Assembly: GCA_037176845.1 (NCBI GenBank)
Contig: JAYKXP010000191.1
Location: 1-64,000 of the forward strand
From: Paramarasmius palmivorus
Lineage: Eukaryota; Basidiomycota; Agaricomycetes; Agaricales; Marasmiaceae
DNA: 64,000 nucleotides
Reading direction: 5' to 3'
A program made the position numbers and the translations under genes. The notes beneath the pieces were generated by a model. It made no database searches. It was not told the DNA's origin and saw only the letters and a program-made list of their open reading frames with translations. This document shows, one piece after another, positions 1 to 10,398 of the stretch. Positions within the stretch are counted from its first letter, which is position 1. Each line of letters begins with the position of its first letter.

Positions 1-829
1 TCCACATATCCATACGATTTCGCCCTGCACCCAGCGGCACGGCCCACCGCACGCTACACGCAGTCATGGGTATTTGTGTCCCGACACCGCCGGCTCCAGC
101 GGTAGCTAAGACTATCGCGACCTCCGCAAGATAGAGACCTGTCATCCCCCGAAGCGTCGCACGCGGATCGGGAGGAGTCCGACCCGTTGTTATTGATGCT
201 ACATGCTTAGATCTACGGCCATAGGTCATGGTGAATGCGTTGTGGGCATGCATAGCACTGGGGGGTTTGTTGCTGCACCTCACTTCACCATTTTGTTCGG
301 ACACACCGACGTCGGAGCTCGAGCCAAAGGTCCCCTCCTTGCCTACAGCGTCGAGAATTGGGGGCGCGATCCGACGGCAATTGGTAGCAAGCAGTAACGT
401 ATATCGCCCTCATAGCCGTGGCGGTCTCCGTCTTCTGAGCGCCTTGACTCTACTTTCCTTGGTATACTAGGCGACTATGTCCATATCCCTATCGCTTAGG
501 CGCTCTGACGTCTCAGCGTCTGAGACGTCTTGACTCCTGCAATGCGTCTAAGTTCAGATGGCATAGCACACGCGGGCGATTTGTGATGTATCCAGAGCTC
601 CCAGGCACATCTCCACCGCACTCTCAAACCTCTTCACCTTGGCGTACCGCGGTGTGCGGGGACGCCAGGCGTAGGCCGATGGTCCCAATCGCTGCCCCTG
701 TACCGCGTTCTCCCCCTTCACATTCTACGAAGGGGCTGTACCACACACTCGCATGCTGGGCGGGCCAGCCAGCTGGTATTATGACGCCGGTCACCGTGCC
801 GAATGATACCTAACTGGTGCGGGGGCGCA

Positions 830-864
<35 letters not shown>

Positions 865-878
865 GGGGGGGGGGGGGT

Positions 879-953
<75 letters not shown>

Positions 954-2250
954 GGGGGGGGGGGGGGGGGGGGGGGGGGGGTGGGGGGGGGGGGGGGGGG
1001 GGTGGTGTGGCGCGCGGCTTCTCGTCTGGCACCCGGGAGCGGGAGCTGGGGGGGGAACTACGGGACCGTTTCGACTGGCTGATCCGCAAACACCCACAAA
1101 GAAGGCCGGCCCTCCCATGCGGCGGAGCGAAAGCTTCCCAAAGGTGTCCATGAATAGCGCTATCCATATGCGTGAGCGTCTGGATAATGGGGTGTTGCGG
1201 TGCCGGGCCGTTCGATCTTAAGACGCTGCGATCGCTTTTGTCCCCGGAACCTCTGTTGCAGCATCCGAAATCTGGGGTCGCGGTCACAATGTGGGGTGGG
1301 GTAGGGTATCTCTGGCCAAGAGCGGTATGGCTCCGTAAGACACCCCAAACACCTCTGAATCCGCCCGTACTCATCCTCGCTTCCTAATCCGCTGATGGTA
1401 GACGCGATAAAGCGCGCTCTATCTTATACATACAGGAGGAGAATATAAGTAAGAGTATAACTCTTACATATAGATCTAGGAAGGTCGTAAGGTAACGGGA
1501 ACGCCAGCGTGCGGGGGGCCAAGCCTAACCGGACCCATACACCCCTGCCATCCCGGCGCAACCAGGCCACCAACCCAATTTTGACCACACAACCAAAACG
1601 TGGCTGACCAGATACGGTGTACCCTGCGTCAACAACAGGCTATACCGTCATTCTTGTACAACGGCAGCCCGAACGCCCAACACACCCACTTCAGCACCAG
1701 ATAACGCTCAGGTTGCAGATTTCAAGAACTTTCGGGTATGCTTTTCGATAGCAGCATGGGAGCGGAATTCTTTGGTGGGTGTTTCGAGGATAAGACTGTA
1801 GAAACCGCGGTCAGTGTCAACACATGAACGATACACGGGCTGACATGCCTAGAGATGCAGCGCCCGAACTCTCCCTCAGGCCCGACCCAGAAATGTGCTG
1901 GTAATGTCCAGGATACGCGGTAAGTCGGCTTTAATGCTGCGATGGGCAAAGCCAATGCTTGCGTGAGTGTAGGTTCATGCAATTAGGATGTATGTGATGG
2001 GGAGTAGCGGTAAGGGACGCGATTGGGTCCATAGGAATAGCAGCGAGATCAAGAAACCCAGAAGGTTCGCACAGGTGAAGGTATGCAGAGTGCGGATGGA
2101 GATGTGCCGGGATATGGATACTCATAATAGACGCGCTGTGAGCTGCCCATATAGTACTTGAAGCTTGAAGAGTAAAGACGCTATTCCAGACGATGAGCAC
2201 AGTCAAGAGCGCCGCTAGCGTTGGGATTCTTGGTATTGTCGCACTGATAA
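1..2250. other. Gene-poor left end, no recognisable gene
   Basis: No reading frame here has a recognisable domain, and the longest frames are either driven by the poly-G tract or are short and compositionally random. Two perfect short inverted repeats are visible, at 507-529 (10-bp arms, 3-nt loop) and 1449-1467 (8-bp arms, 3-nt loop). The segment may be decayed intergenic or repeat-derived DNA. I see no promoter or RNA gene I could defend. Confidence 0.5.
831..1003. repeat. Near-pure poly-G tract, about 170 nt
   Basis: A run of G broken only by a few isolated T residues and one C. Long apparent frames across it (poly-Gly on plus, poly-Pro on minus) are artefacts of the homopolymer. A G tract this long is unusual in a fungal genome. 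It may be a real low-complexity tract able to form G-quadruplexes, or an assembly or base-calling artefact. Its true length should not be trusted. Confidence 0.85.
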
Positions 2251-4261
2251 CAAGGTTCAGTCAGTGTCAAAGGCGATAAGAAGACGGACGAACCGAACAA
2301 GGCTCATCGAGGGCGTATACCGTTCAATGCTGATACATCTGCCCCGTAGGTCGAGCAAAAGAAGATGTGGAAGGAGGGACATCTTCCGGCCTAGATGCTC
2401 GACGTCCGGTGTAAGGAAAAAAATGGCTGAAGTCGACGGTCGATGAAATCCCAAATGTGCTTGATGAACAACCAGATCTCAACCCATGACCTATGGCCCG
2501 TAGATCTTTGCCTGTAGATCCAAAAACAGGGATACGCGAACCTACTCGATACGCGTGAGTCGATCTCGGGGGTGAAAGGTCTCATACTATGGAGGTGGTA
2601 GCGTCGCTATTTGACCGATGGAGCGGAGGTGACGGGACAAAATACATGACTGAGTGCTTGAGTGCCCAGGCTGGGGAAGCTGAAGTTGGGTGAAGGGCGC
2701 ACTCTACGTATGGATTTGTGGAGGCCTCGAAGGTCGCTTGGTTGAAACCGGGCGGCCTAGAGGAAGGGATGGCGGTGAACTTCGGAGTGTGTTAGTCATA
2801 CGAGTAGAGTATCAGAAAGTCTTGACTTACCTTCTCGCGTTCCAGGCTTGAAGCTTGACCTCGTAATGTCGTTGGAAGGGCCGTCGTCGAGGTAGTGGTT
2901 GTGAGCAAGACCAGAGAACACCGGCAGGCGTTTGCTCCTGTCTCTTGCACGTCTCGACCATACGCATCTTCCGGATTCGGTACCACAAGGCCTCAAGCTT
3001 CAAGATCCTATCGGAACCAGCAAACTTTGAGAAGGCTCTTCAGAGCTCGGATGGCTCAAATCTTCCAGCAAATCCCAGCTCCTGTCGAGCATCCTGGTTC
3101 CGAAGCCCTGTATCTCACGATTTCACCTCTATACCTCGGCATGCTTGGAGGCTTGTTTGAAGAAGTGTGTTTGCGACTCATAGTACGTGCTCACTTGGAT
3201 ATAAGAGCTATGCTGGGCTCAAAGTCTATTTTCTTTCAGGCGAATTCCGCTTTAGCTCTCAAGATCTCATTTGTAGTGCTGGTTATGTCGAAGTTGACTA
3301 TCTGGTTTCCAGAATTCGGATTGCCAGTTTACCAGATGCAAGAAAACTCGCTCGTATGTCTCGTTTTCTTCGCAAGGATTTGAAATCTAATCCGGATTCC
3401 AGGTCCATTATACGCTGACTTCACATACCAACAACTCGCCGACAACGTCTGATCGGAATACCCTTGGACTATCAATGAAAGTCCCGAATTCTTCAAATCA
3501 AGACTCGCAGCTAATTCGTCTGGACTCAGGATAATGTGACCCGGGTCTATTCGTGACCCGGGTCTATTCGTCGCTGCCACCTTCCCCTTTCACCGCAAAA
3601 TCAGCCTACGAAGGCTTCTACAAAGGACGCATGAAGATCCTCCGGCTGGATGATGCAACATTGAGGTTCAGTGTCTGTCAAGGAGTCCATTGGAACCTTT
3701 GAACTTCAGGTTTCATGAGCTTCAAACGGCCTCAATTTGGGTCTCAGCCGAGAAGCACAACCGACCGACCATCATTCAACCAAACCGACTTCCCGTAGGC
3801 TGACAGCGACACTTCGTATTCAGGTATTCGGTAAGTCTCTACACTTATCTATACCATCCGTCAACTAAATCGCCTCAGCTAGCGACAGTATCGCTATTCG
3901 ATGTCAACAGGTTGCTGCCTCCACGCAACTGTCCTTCGTGGTGACTACCTTATGACAAGGAACCGGTACTCTACAGTACCAGCTAATGGAACGCACCCCT
4001 ACGAACTCTCGGTCACATAGAACGTGTACTATAGATTTCCTGATTTAACAATCCAAACTTACATATACCAATACAACCTATATCTCGTTGAAGCTTGAGC
4101 TCGCCGTGTGCGTAGTGAAGTAAAGTGGGTATATGTATTCATCAAAACACTGTAGAATGTGTACACAGTACAATACACCGACGTTGTTTCCTCGTTCGAG
4201 GAACGCGACTGGAAGCCCATGGTATCCATACTTGTCATACAAATCAGAAGCACCATATTCA
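2251..4261. other. Unassigned stretch, possible gene relic
   Basis: The longest frame is 162 codons (2895-3383, plus), but it has no recognisable domain and no consistent exon chain. Around 3600-3690 a short plus-strand stretch reads like protein but cannot be extended cleanly. An exact 17-bp tandem duplication lies at 3538-3571. I read this as intergenic sequence or a decayed gene and assign no function. Confidence 0.4.
3538..3571. repeat. 17-bp exact tandem duplication
   Basis: The unit GACCCGGGTCTATTCGT occurs twice in direct succession (3538-3554 and 3555-3571) with no mismatch. The unit contains the palindrome GACCCGGGTC. Such a duplication can arise by slippage or by repair of a break. 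Confidence 0.9.
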
Positions 4262-6862
4262 TCATCTCCATGCCGGCTTCTTCATCCCTTGACAAGAAAG
4301 CGGTTTTTGCTGGCTGATCTTCCCAGTTCCTTGACCATGATCCTTAGTGCGCTTACTAGGATCTATCGCCCCGCCAACCTGCCTGTTGGTTCGCTTGACG
4401 AAGACCACTGCTGGAGCCGGTTTCTTTCCGGAAGTACTGGCCCGAGTAGGCTGTCGCGCGTTCGTTGCAGATGTCGGAATCGTATTCGAACTGTGCCCTG
4501 GGGACTCGATGTTTAAGATAGCAGCCTCAAGATACGTAGAATTAACTTGCCTGTGGTTTTCAGATTACGGTCGCTTGCTTTTACTCTCGTCGAGACAGGT
4601 CGTGCATCGTGGCTATTCCCCCATTTTCCAGGGCCTTGAGATTTGCCAGAAGGGCTGATACTCGACTTTGGAGTGACATCTCGGGGTTGTTGCTGCGTAT
4701 TAGGACTAGTCTTAGTGGATTGCAAAGTTCGTACAGCCGTTCTAAGCGCCTTTACGCTGGATGCCCGAGTTGAAGATCCACCTGTAGTAATAATGAGACC
4801 ATCAGTACCAAACGTAGGATATAGGTTATCGTCGCCAGCTAGCGATAGCATATCGGAGCTCGAGTCCTCAAAATCTTCGAATCGATTATCATCCCCGACG
4901 ATTTCGAGAATAGGAAGGCCAAGTGAAAGCGCAAAGTCCGTCGTGGTAGAGTCAAAGCCTTTGGAGATGTGGAGTTTCTGTATGGCATCGTAGTGACTCG
5001 GGGACCACACAGAGCTAGAGGGATCTATTGCAGAAGCGAAATGTGGTAGTCCTGAACATGCTCGTATGTGCTCGGACACGGCTTTGCTCCCAAAGGGATC
5101 AAAGGACCAAAAATACTTCTCGCCCTCTACCCAAGATCTCCAGATAGCTCCGTCGTCAGATGGACGGGGAACAGGTCGTATGAATAGGTAAACCTTCGGT
5201 GGAATAATGGGTTCCTTGTACGGTGAAGTGCGTATGAGACGAAGAATGAAACTGTCAAGTACACCTGGGTCAAGTCAATAGAGGTTTCAAACATGACAAC
5301 ACTAAAACCTACCATGATCCTCCCAGTCATCTTCATGAATCCCGAGGTGGCTGAACATGCTGTGTGCCTGAGCGAGCCATGATTCCTCCAGAATGGCCTG
5401 TTCCTCCATAGGATACACCCCATACCATAGCTCTACTCCTTGAAGGTATTGTATCTCCGTCGACGTGACAGTAAACCTATACCCCCTGGTCAGTCAGCAA
5501 TATCCAACACCCAGCTTTTTGCATACATACCGCACCGAGCCATCGCCCATGACGACCTGACTGTCTCTCATTTCATCAGGAATCCTCCCCTCCGGTCTCC
5601 AAAATCCATAATGCCATCTTTCCCTGGCACCCGGCAATCTAACAATGATATCTCGCGAGCGCAGATTGTATACCGCACCAGGGAGGGATGACAGCATGGG
5701 TATGACTTGTTCATAGTCCAGGGGTTGTAAGAATGTCGAAGCAGCAAAGAGAATTCCTCTGAGGATAGTCCGAGCGGGGAATGTTCTTGTGAGATATTCA
5801 AAGACAGTGTCGTTGTCACTATATGTCTGGATAGGTAGATGGGTGGAATAGGTGTTGGGGATTGCGTTCTCGCTGGTGCCTACCATGATCACAGGCTGGA
5901 GGGAGGGTAGCTCGATGAAGGGTCCTTTCTGAAGCGCACCGGTTCTTGGGTCGACCCATAGTTCACCTACGAGCTGTGGTCCCTGTTAAGACAGAATGTG
6001 ATGAGTGTAAGGAGACGTACAAGTAGGCCCACTGGGAGTTCCATCTGCATTCTGCCGAACTGTAGAATTATGATGAGAAGCTATCTGGCATAATTCAATT
6101 AGGGACATACTTGGTGGGCAAAGTACGAGTACAAGAGCGGCGTCAACTGATCCCCGTCGATAACAATACGTCCAAGTGGAATGAGAGCTATCCAGACGAC
6201 GATTGAGTACCATAGATTAGGTTTAGAGAAACTACCGCACCGTCGTAGAATACCAACGCCGGTAAGCCCTGTTCATTATCGTTGTATCCAAAAATTTGTG
6301 CGACATTAGTGTTCCTAAGGATGTTTCTTCAACTTGGTGTTGGAACGAGGGCAAGTGACATACTTGATGTGAGCAAACTGGACAAAATCTTGTCTGAAAG
6401 CCTGCCAGAGCATGAGGTCAGTGACATGAGAGCTGGGGTATGGGTGGAACTGCTGACCTTGAGGGCATCAGGTCCATCGTATGTAACACATAGAAACTTC
6501 TCTTCCCTGTCCTCACCCCGAAGACGAGCAATCCCGATGTTGCGACGAGCATCCACATCTCGCCAAAGCTCATACTGTTTCCTTAATCCCTCATCCCAGC
6601 AGTCATATTCTCTTCTGACCGAAGTTGTGCATACTTTCTCCTCAATACGCATGTCGCCTGGTTTGACACGATTATACTGAGACCAACACATCAGCTCGCG
6701 GCCTCAAATGCCAGAACAAGGACAACTCACATCATCCCATATAGTTCGCTCTTCCTGCCTTTTCTTGGTGACCTTCACGACTGTGCAATTGTTGTACATA
6801 TTGTTAGCATTCGTGAAGTGTCCGTCATAGATAGTGAACCCGGAGCTGTTATTGAAGGCCAT
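4262..6862 (-). CDS. Uncharacterised agaricomycete protein, ten exons, copy 1
   Basis: I do not recognise a named domain. Ten exons join in phase: 6862-6731, 6676-6458, 6401-6364, 6314-6241, 6187-6111, 6059-6021, 5982-5531, 5476-5313, 5264-4551 and 4497-4262, giving about 714 residues. The protein starts with a short motif FTIxDGHF, followed by the conserved blocks GEDREEKFLCVTYDGPDA, VAQIFGYND and LPIQTYSDND. It ends in a basic Ser/Thr/Pro/Lys-rich tail that looks disordered. Every block recurs in the same order in the gene at 14954-17105, which confirms nearly all introns. The last intron (4498-4550) has a GC donor; read through, the protein would end at 4513 instead. No signal peptide or membrane helix is evident. 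Function is unknown. Confidence 0.75.
4498..4550 (-). other. Probable GC-AG intron
   Basis: On the minus strand the donor reads CAG|GCAAGT and the acceptor CCCCAG. The 53-nt intron joins exons of matching phase. Removing it replaces a stop about 13 codons downstream with a further 78 codons of basic, Ser/Pro/Lys-rich sequence like the tail before it. GCAAGT after AG is the known consensus of GC-AG introns. Confidence 0.65.
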
Positions 6863-7581
6863 GATAATGGTGGGGGTTGTGGAAAGGAAGGGCGTGGACT
6901 AAGTGAAGCTTTGAGATTTGATATATCGAGCGCTGCATGCCAGAGCCTGAGGCAGTGGTCGGCAGCATTTTGTGTGAGATGAAACCTTGTTCGACGTCCG
7001 AAATATTATAGCGCTAGCACTGCAGAAGGGTGATATTGTCCGAGATTAGGCAGGAAAGCAGTGCGAATCAAGCTCACAGCCTGTGGGAAGGAGGAGAGAT
7101 GCGATACTTGAGCGCTTATACAAGTTCACTCGTCGCCATATCTAATTCAGACACAGGTACATATGATCCACAAAATACTTGTCGATCTCGCGAAACTCGC
7201 GAGGTTACTGGATAGACAACTGAGTTTGTTGAAGCTGGATGTGCGCGACTTCAAATTCCAACACCTTTCTCAGTTATCTGCTATCGCAGCCTGAGCGCTG
7301 AGTATGATATCGAGCCTGAGCGTTGAGTATCTCTACCGCGAATGCAAGGACTTGGGAGAGTCAACTTTACATACCCCACGAACGTTAACGCGTTAACCAT
7401 AGAATCGAAAACCAAAACACGAAACACGAAAAAAAACGTCCATTGCGCTCTAAACCACAAACATTAAATCCAGCATCTAATCTACCCCTTCTCCCCTTAC
7501 CCCAACACCCCAAACACCCCGCCCAACTCCCCAAAACACCCCACACAAAAAACACAAAACACTCAAAAAACACCCCCAAAC
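6863..7581. promoter_or_regulatory. Promoter of copy-1 gene and 3' flank of sec2
   Basis: This lies between the start codon at 6862 (minus) and the sec2 stop at 7582 (minus). It should hold the promoter of the uncharacterised gene and the sec2 3'UTR. The part nearest sec2 (about 7440-7600) is almost devoid of G on the plus strand, so the sec2 transcript is G/U-rich there. No clear TATA box was identified. Confidence 0.5.
7482..7545 (-). promoter_or_regulatory. Run of G-tracts in the sec2 3'UTR, quadruplex-like
   Basis: Read on the minus strand, as in the sec2 transcript, this segment holds at least six runs of GGGG or GGG separated by 2-6 nt. That fits the usual G-quadruplex pattern. It begins about 35 nt beyond the sec2 stop codon. 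Confidence 0.6.
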
Positions 7582-10398
7582 CTACACACGCCCAACCCTA
7601 GCCCAAAACATCTCCTCCTTGAGTCTAACAATCTCCTTCCACGTTTTTTCTTCCCAGGTGGCGTCTGTGAGGAGGTGGTGTGCTGGGGGTGTTTCTTCTT
7701 CGTCTTCTGCTTCTTCCTTTGTTTGTTTTTCTGGGAGTTGGGTGGTGGCGGTGGTTGGTGAGGAGGTAATGGCGGGGGTATCTTTGGGTTCGGGGGCGTT
7801 GGAAGGGGTAGGAGGAGAGGTGGTAGTCTGGGTGTCGATAGTGTCTTCGGCCTTGTTGTCGTTATCGGCTTCGACGGCCTCTTTCGACGCGACATTCTCT
7901 TTCTCCTGTTCGTTGGCCGACGCGTCTTTGTCGGTGTCGGTGTCTTTGGTATCGGTTTCGACAGCGACACCATCAACACCGTCTGCTTTCTCCTCCTTAG
8001 ACGCGTCCCCGTCCACATCTTCACCTTTAGACTCGGACTTGACCTCTTCTTCCTTGGACACGTCTACATCCGCCGGTGCCGTAGTGGTAGTCGCATCCTC
8101 AACCTTCTCAGCCTCAGCCGTCGTTTCGTCTTCTCTCTTCTCTTCCTCTGCCACCTCTACCTTCTCCCCTTCACCAACCTTCTCCTCAACCACCTCCTTC
8201 TCCCCATCACCAGCCTTCTCCCCAGGCAGCGTAGGCGTAGGCGTCCGCCTCCCAACACCCTGTAAACTAGGCCCCATAGGTCTCGGACCGCGAGCTAACG
8301 CGCGTCTCGGTAACGGCGGGGGTGTGCCTGTTCCTGTTTGTCCGTTTCCCAGCCCAGACCCCGGCGAAGGCGAAGCAACACGAGGCACAGGAGACCCCGT
8401 ACGCGTCGGCGTAGAAGGCCTCGAATCCGGTGAAGGCACGTTAGCGGCTTGGGATAGACCTAGACTGAGAGGTCTGTTGCGTTTGGGTATCGGCGGTGGC
8501 GCAGGCGTAGGTGTGGGGGATTCTACTTTGCCTTCTTCTTCTTCTTTAGCTTGATCTTGACTAGCAGTACCAGTACCGTCTAAATCTCCAGCGGTAAACG
8601 CGACACTCAACGGTCGACTCCTGCCTTCGTTCCTTTTCGGTAGAGGTGGTGGTGGAGGTGGAGGTGTTTTGGCTACTGCGAAAATCGTCTCCGCCACACC
8701 CCCTTCGTCGTGGTCATGGTCAAGAGACGACCTACCCAGACCCTGATCACGACTTTGGTTTCGTTTAGGTAAAGGCGGGGGTAAAGCCCTTGGTTGGTGT
8801 ACTTGTGATGGGTGTACAGGTGGCGGAAGCGGTTTTTGCGTTTGCGATGGTGGCGGTGGCGGTTTCTCTTTAGTAGGCGTCGGTGGCGCAGGTGTAGGAG
8901 TAACCGACCCCGACCTATCACCACTTCCCCAACTAGCAGCTCTCTCCCCAACACCCCCAAGCATACCCCAAAGTCCCCTACTCAAACTCTTCTTCTTCGG
9001 CGTAGTCGGTGCAGGAGCCGCTGGTTTCTCTTCAGGAGGAGGAAGAGAGACAGGCTCTTCCCAAACACCCCCAACGACACTCCCACGTACGAAAGCCCAC
9101 ATGGAACATGTGGTACGTAAACGCGCGAGACACCAGTTGCTTGAGCAGAGTGGGTAGATGGTACTGCTTGCGCTGGGTGTGGAGGTGTGTGTTTTCGCGC
9201 CTGGTGTGGGTGTGTTGGCTTGGGGCGTGGAGGTAGATGGGGAGAAAGAGGAAAGTGGAAGTGGAAGAGGTGAAGAAGCGGATATAGACATTGGTAATGA
9301 TTTGGGTATGGAGATGGAAGTGGTAGTTGGTGGTGTGGATATACGGAATATGTATACCTGTGGAGGTGGAGGTGTGGTAGAAAGGAATATAGGACCACCG
9401 CATAAAGCACACATTGGGTTGGCCTGTGATTCGTTTGTGTGAGTGAGGAGATGTGTAGCCATGGGTTCGATTGTGAGTTGACCGTTGTGAATGGCTGCGA
9501 GGACGGAACGACGAGATAGCCAGTTTAGAGATGGGGCGAGATCTAGACGAAGTGTTGGTTCCCTGCAACAAGTTAGAAATGAGTAGATAGGCAGTAGAGA
9601 CACTCACGAATCTTCGACCATCAATCTCGCAAGAAACGGTAATGGCAAAAGCGTGGCCATCGCTGGAGGAGACGACGACGACGACGTATGAACAGATCGC
9701 AAATGACCAACAAACAACACAAATTCGTGATAGGGCGTATGAATGCTCAAAAGCCTCATCTGTACTTCAGGCTGTCTCTGCACCCATTTCCCTTTCCCCA
9801 TCCTAACTTCCATCTCATTCATCCGTTTCTTTTCATCCTCTCTTTCTTCCTGTACACGCTGCATCTGCATCTGCATCCCCTGAACTGCCTCCTCAGCTCC
9901 TCTCAACGCTTCCTCCGCAACATGCACCTTTTCTTCCCAAATCGCTTTATCCAATCTAGCTTCCGCAACCATCCTATTCGCTTGATCAAACAACCCCGCA
10001 CTCAAATCCTCCAATTCCTTCTCAATCGCCTGTCGTGCAGTCTCCGCTTGACCCCTCTGCGCTGCCTCTTCCGTGGCTTTCTCCATCAACCGCGTCAACT
10101 CGGCCGTCACCTGCGCCTTCTCCACCAACAATCCGGTGTTTAACGCTGCCAGGTGTTGTGTCCTCTCCAACTCGAGTTGCGAGATTTTAAGGGATTGTTG
10201 ACGAGAGGTTTGGGATGCGACGTGGAGGTCATCTTCGAGAAGGGAGACGCGGTCGTAGGAAGAGACGAGTTTGGAGTTTAGTTGTGTTACTTGGGTGTAG
10301 AGGTCTTGGATTTGGGAACGGAGGGAGGAGATGACTTGAGCTTGGGCGTCAGAGTCGGAAGGAGCGTGGGTGTGGGTCGAGGTGGCATCTTGGGTCAT
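7582..10398 (-). CDS. sec2: Sec2-type guanine nucleotide exchange factor
   Basis: Sec2 activates the Rab GTPase Sec4/Rab8 on secretory vesicles and drives polarised exocytosis. Two exons, 10398-9608 and 9562-7582, are split by a 45-nt intron and give 923 residues. Residues about 20-200 form a long coiled coil containing EDLSAGLFDQANRMVAEAR, the signature of the Sec2 domain. Then follow EPTLRLDLAPSLNWLSRRS, a CALCGG pair and SSNWCLARLRTTCSMWAF, blocks that I recall as conserved in fungal Sec2. The middle is Pro-rich with four PPP[LI]P[KR]R-type repeats, followed by a long Glu/Lys/Asp-rich acidic stretch. The conserved end TWKEIVRLKEEMFWARVG closes the protein. The start at 10398 was chosen because the coiled coil begins shortly after it; an in-frame ATG exists upstream at 10491. 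Confidence 0.9.

Noticed and set aside
718..1374. Proline-rich protein on the minus strand and glycine-rich proteins on the plus strand
   Set aside because: All owe their length to the poly-G tract. Flanking parts show no domain, and all three frames on each strand stay open across the tract.
2895..3383. 162-codon plus-strand frame
   Set aside because: No family motif, no splice partners, and neighbouring frames are equally open. Not listed as a gene.
7619..8554. 311-codon Ser/Val-rich frame on the plus strand
   Set aside because: It is exactly antisense to the low-complexity acidic part of sec2, whose identity is secure. The Ser/Thr/Val composition is what the antisense of Glu/Asp/Lys codons gives.
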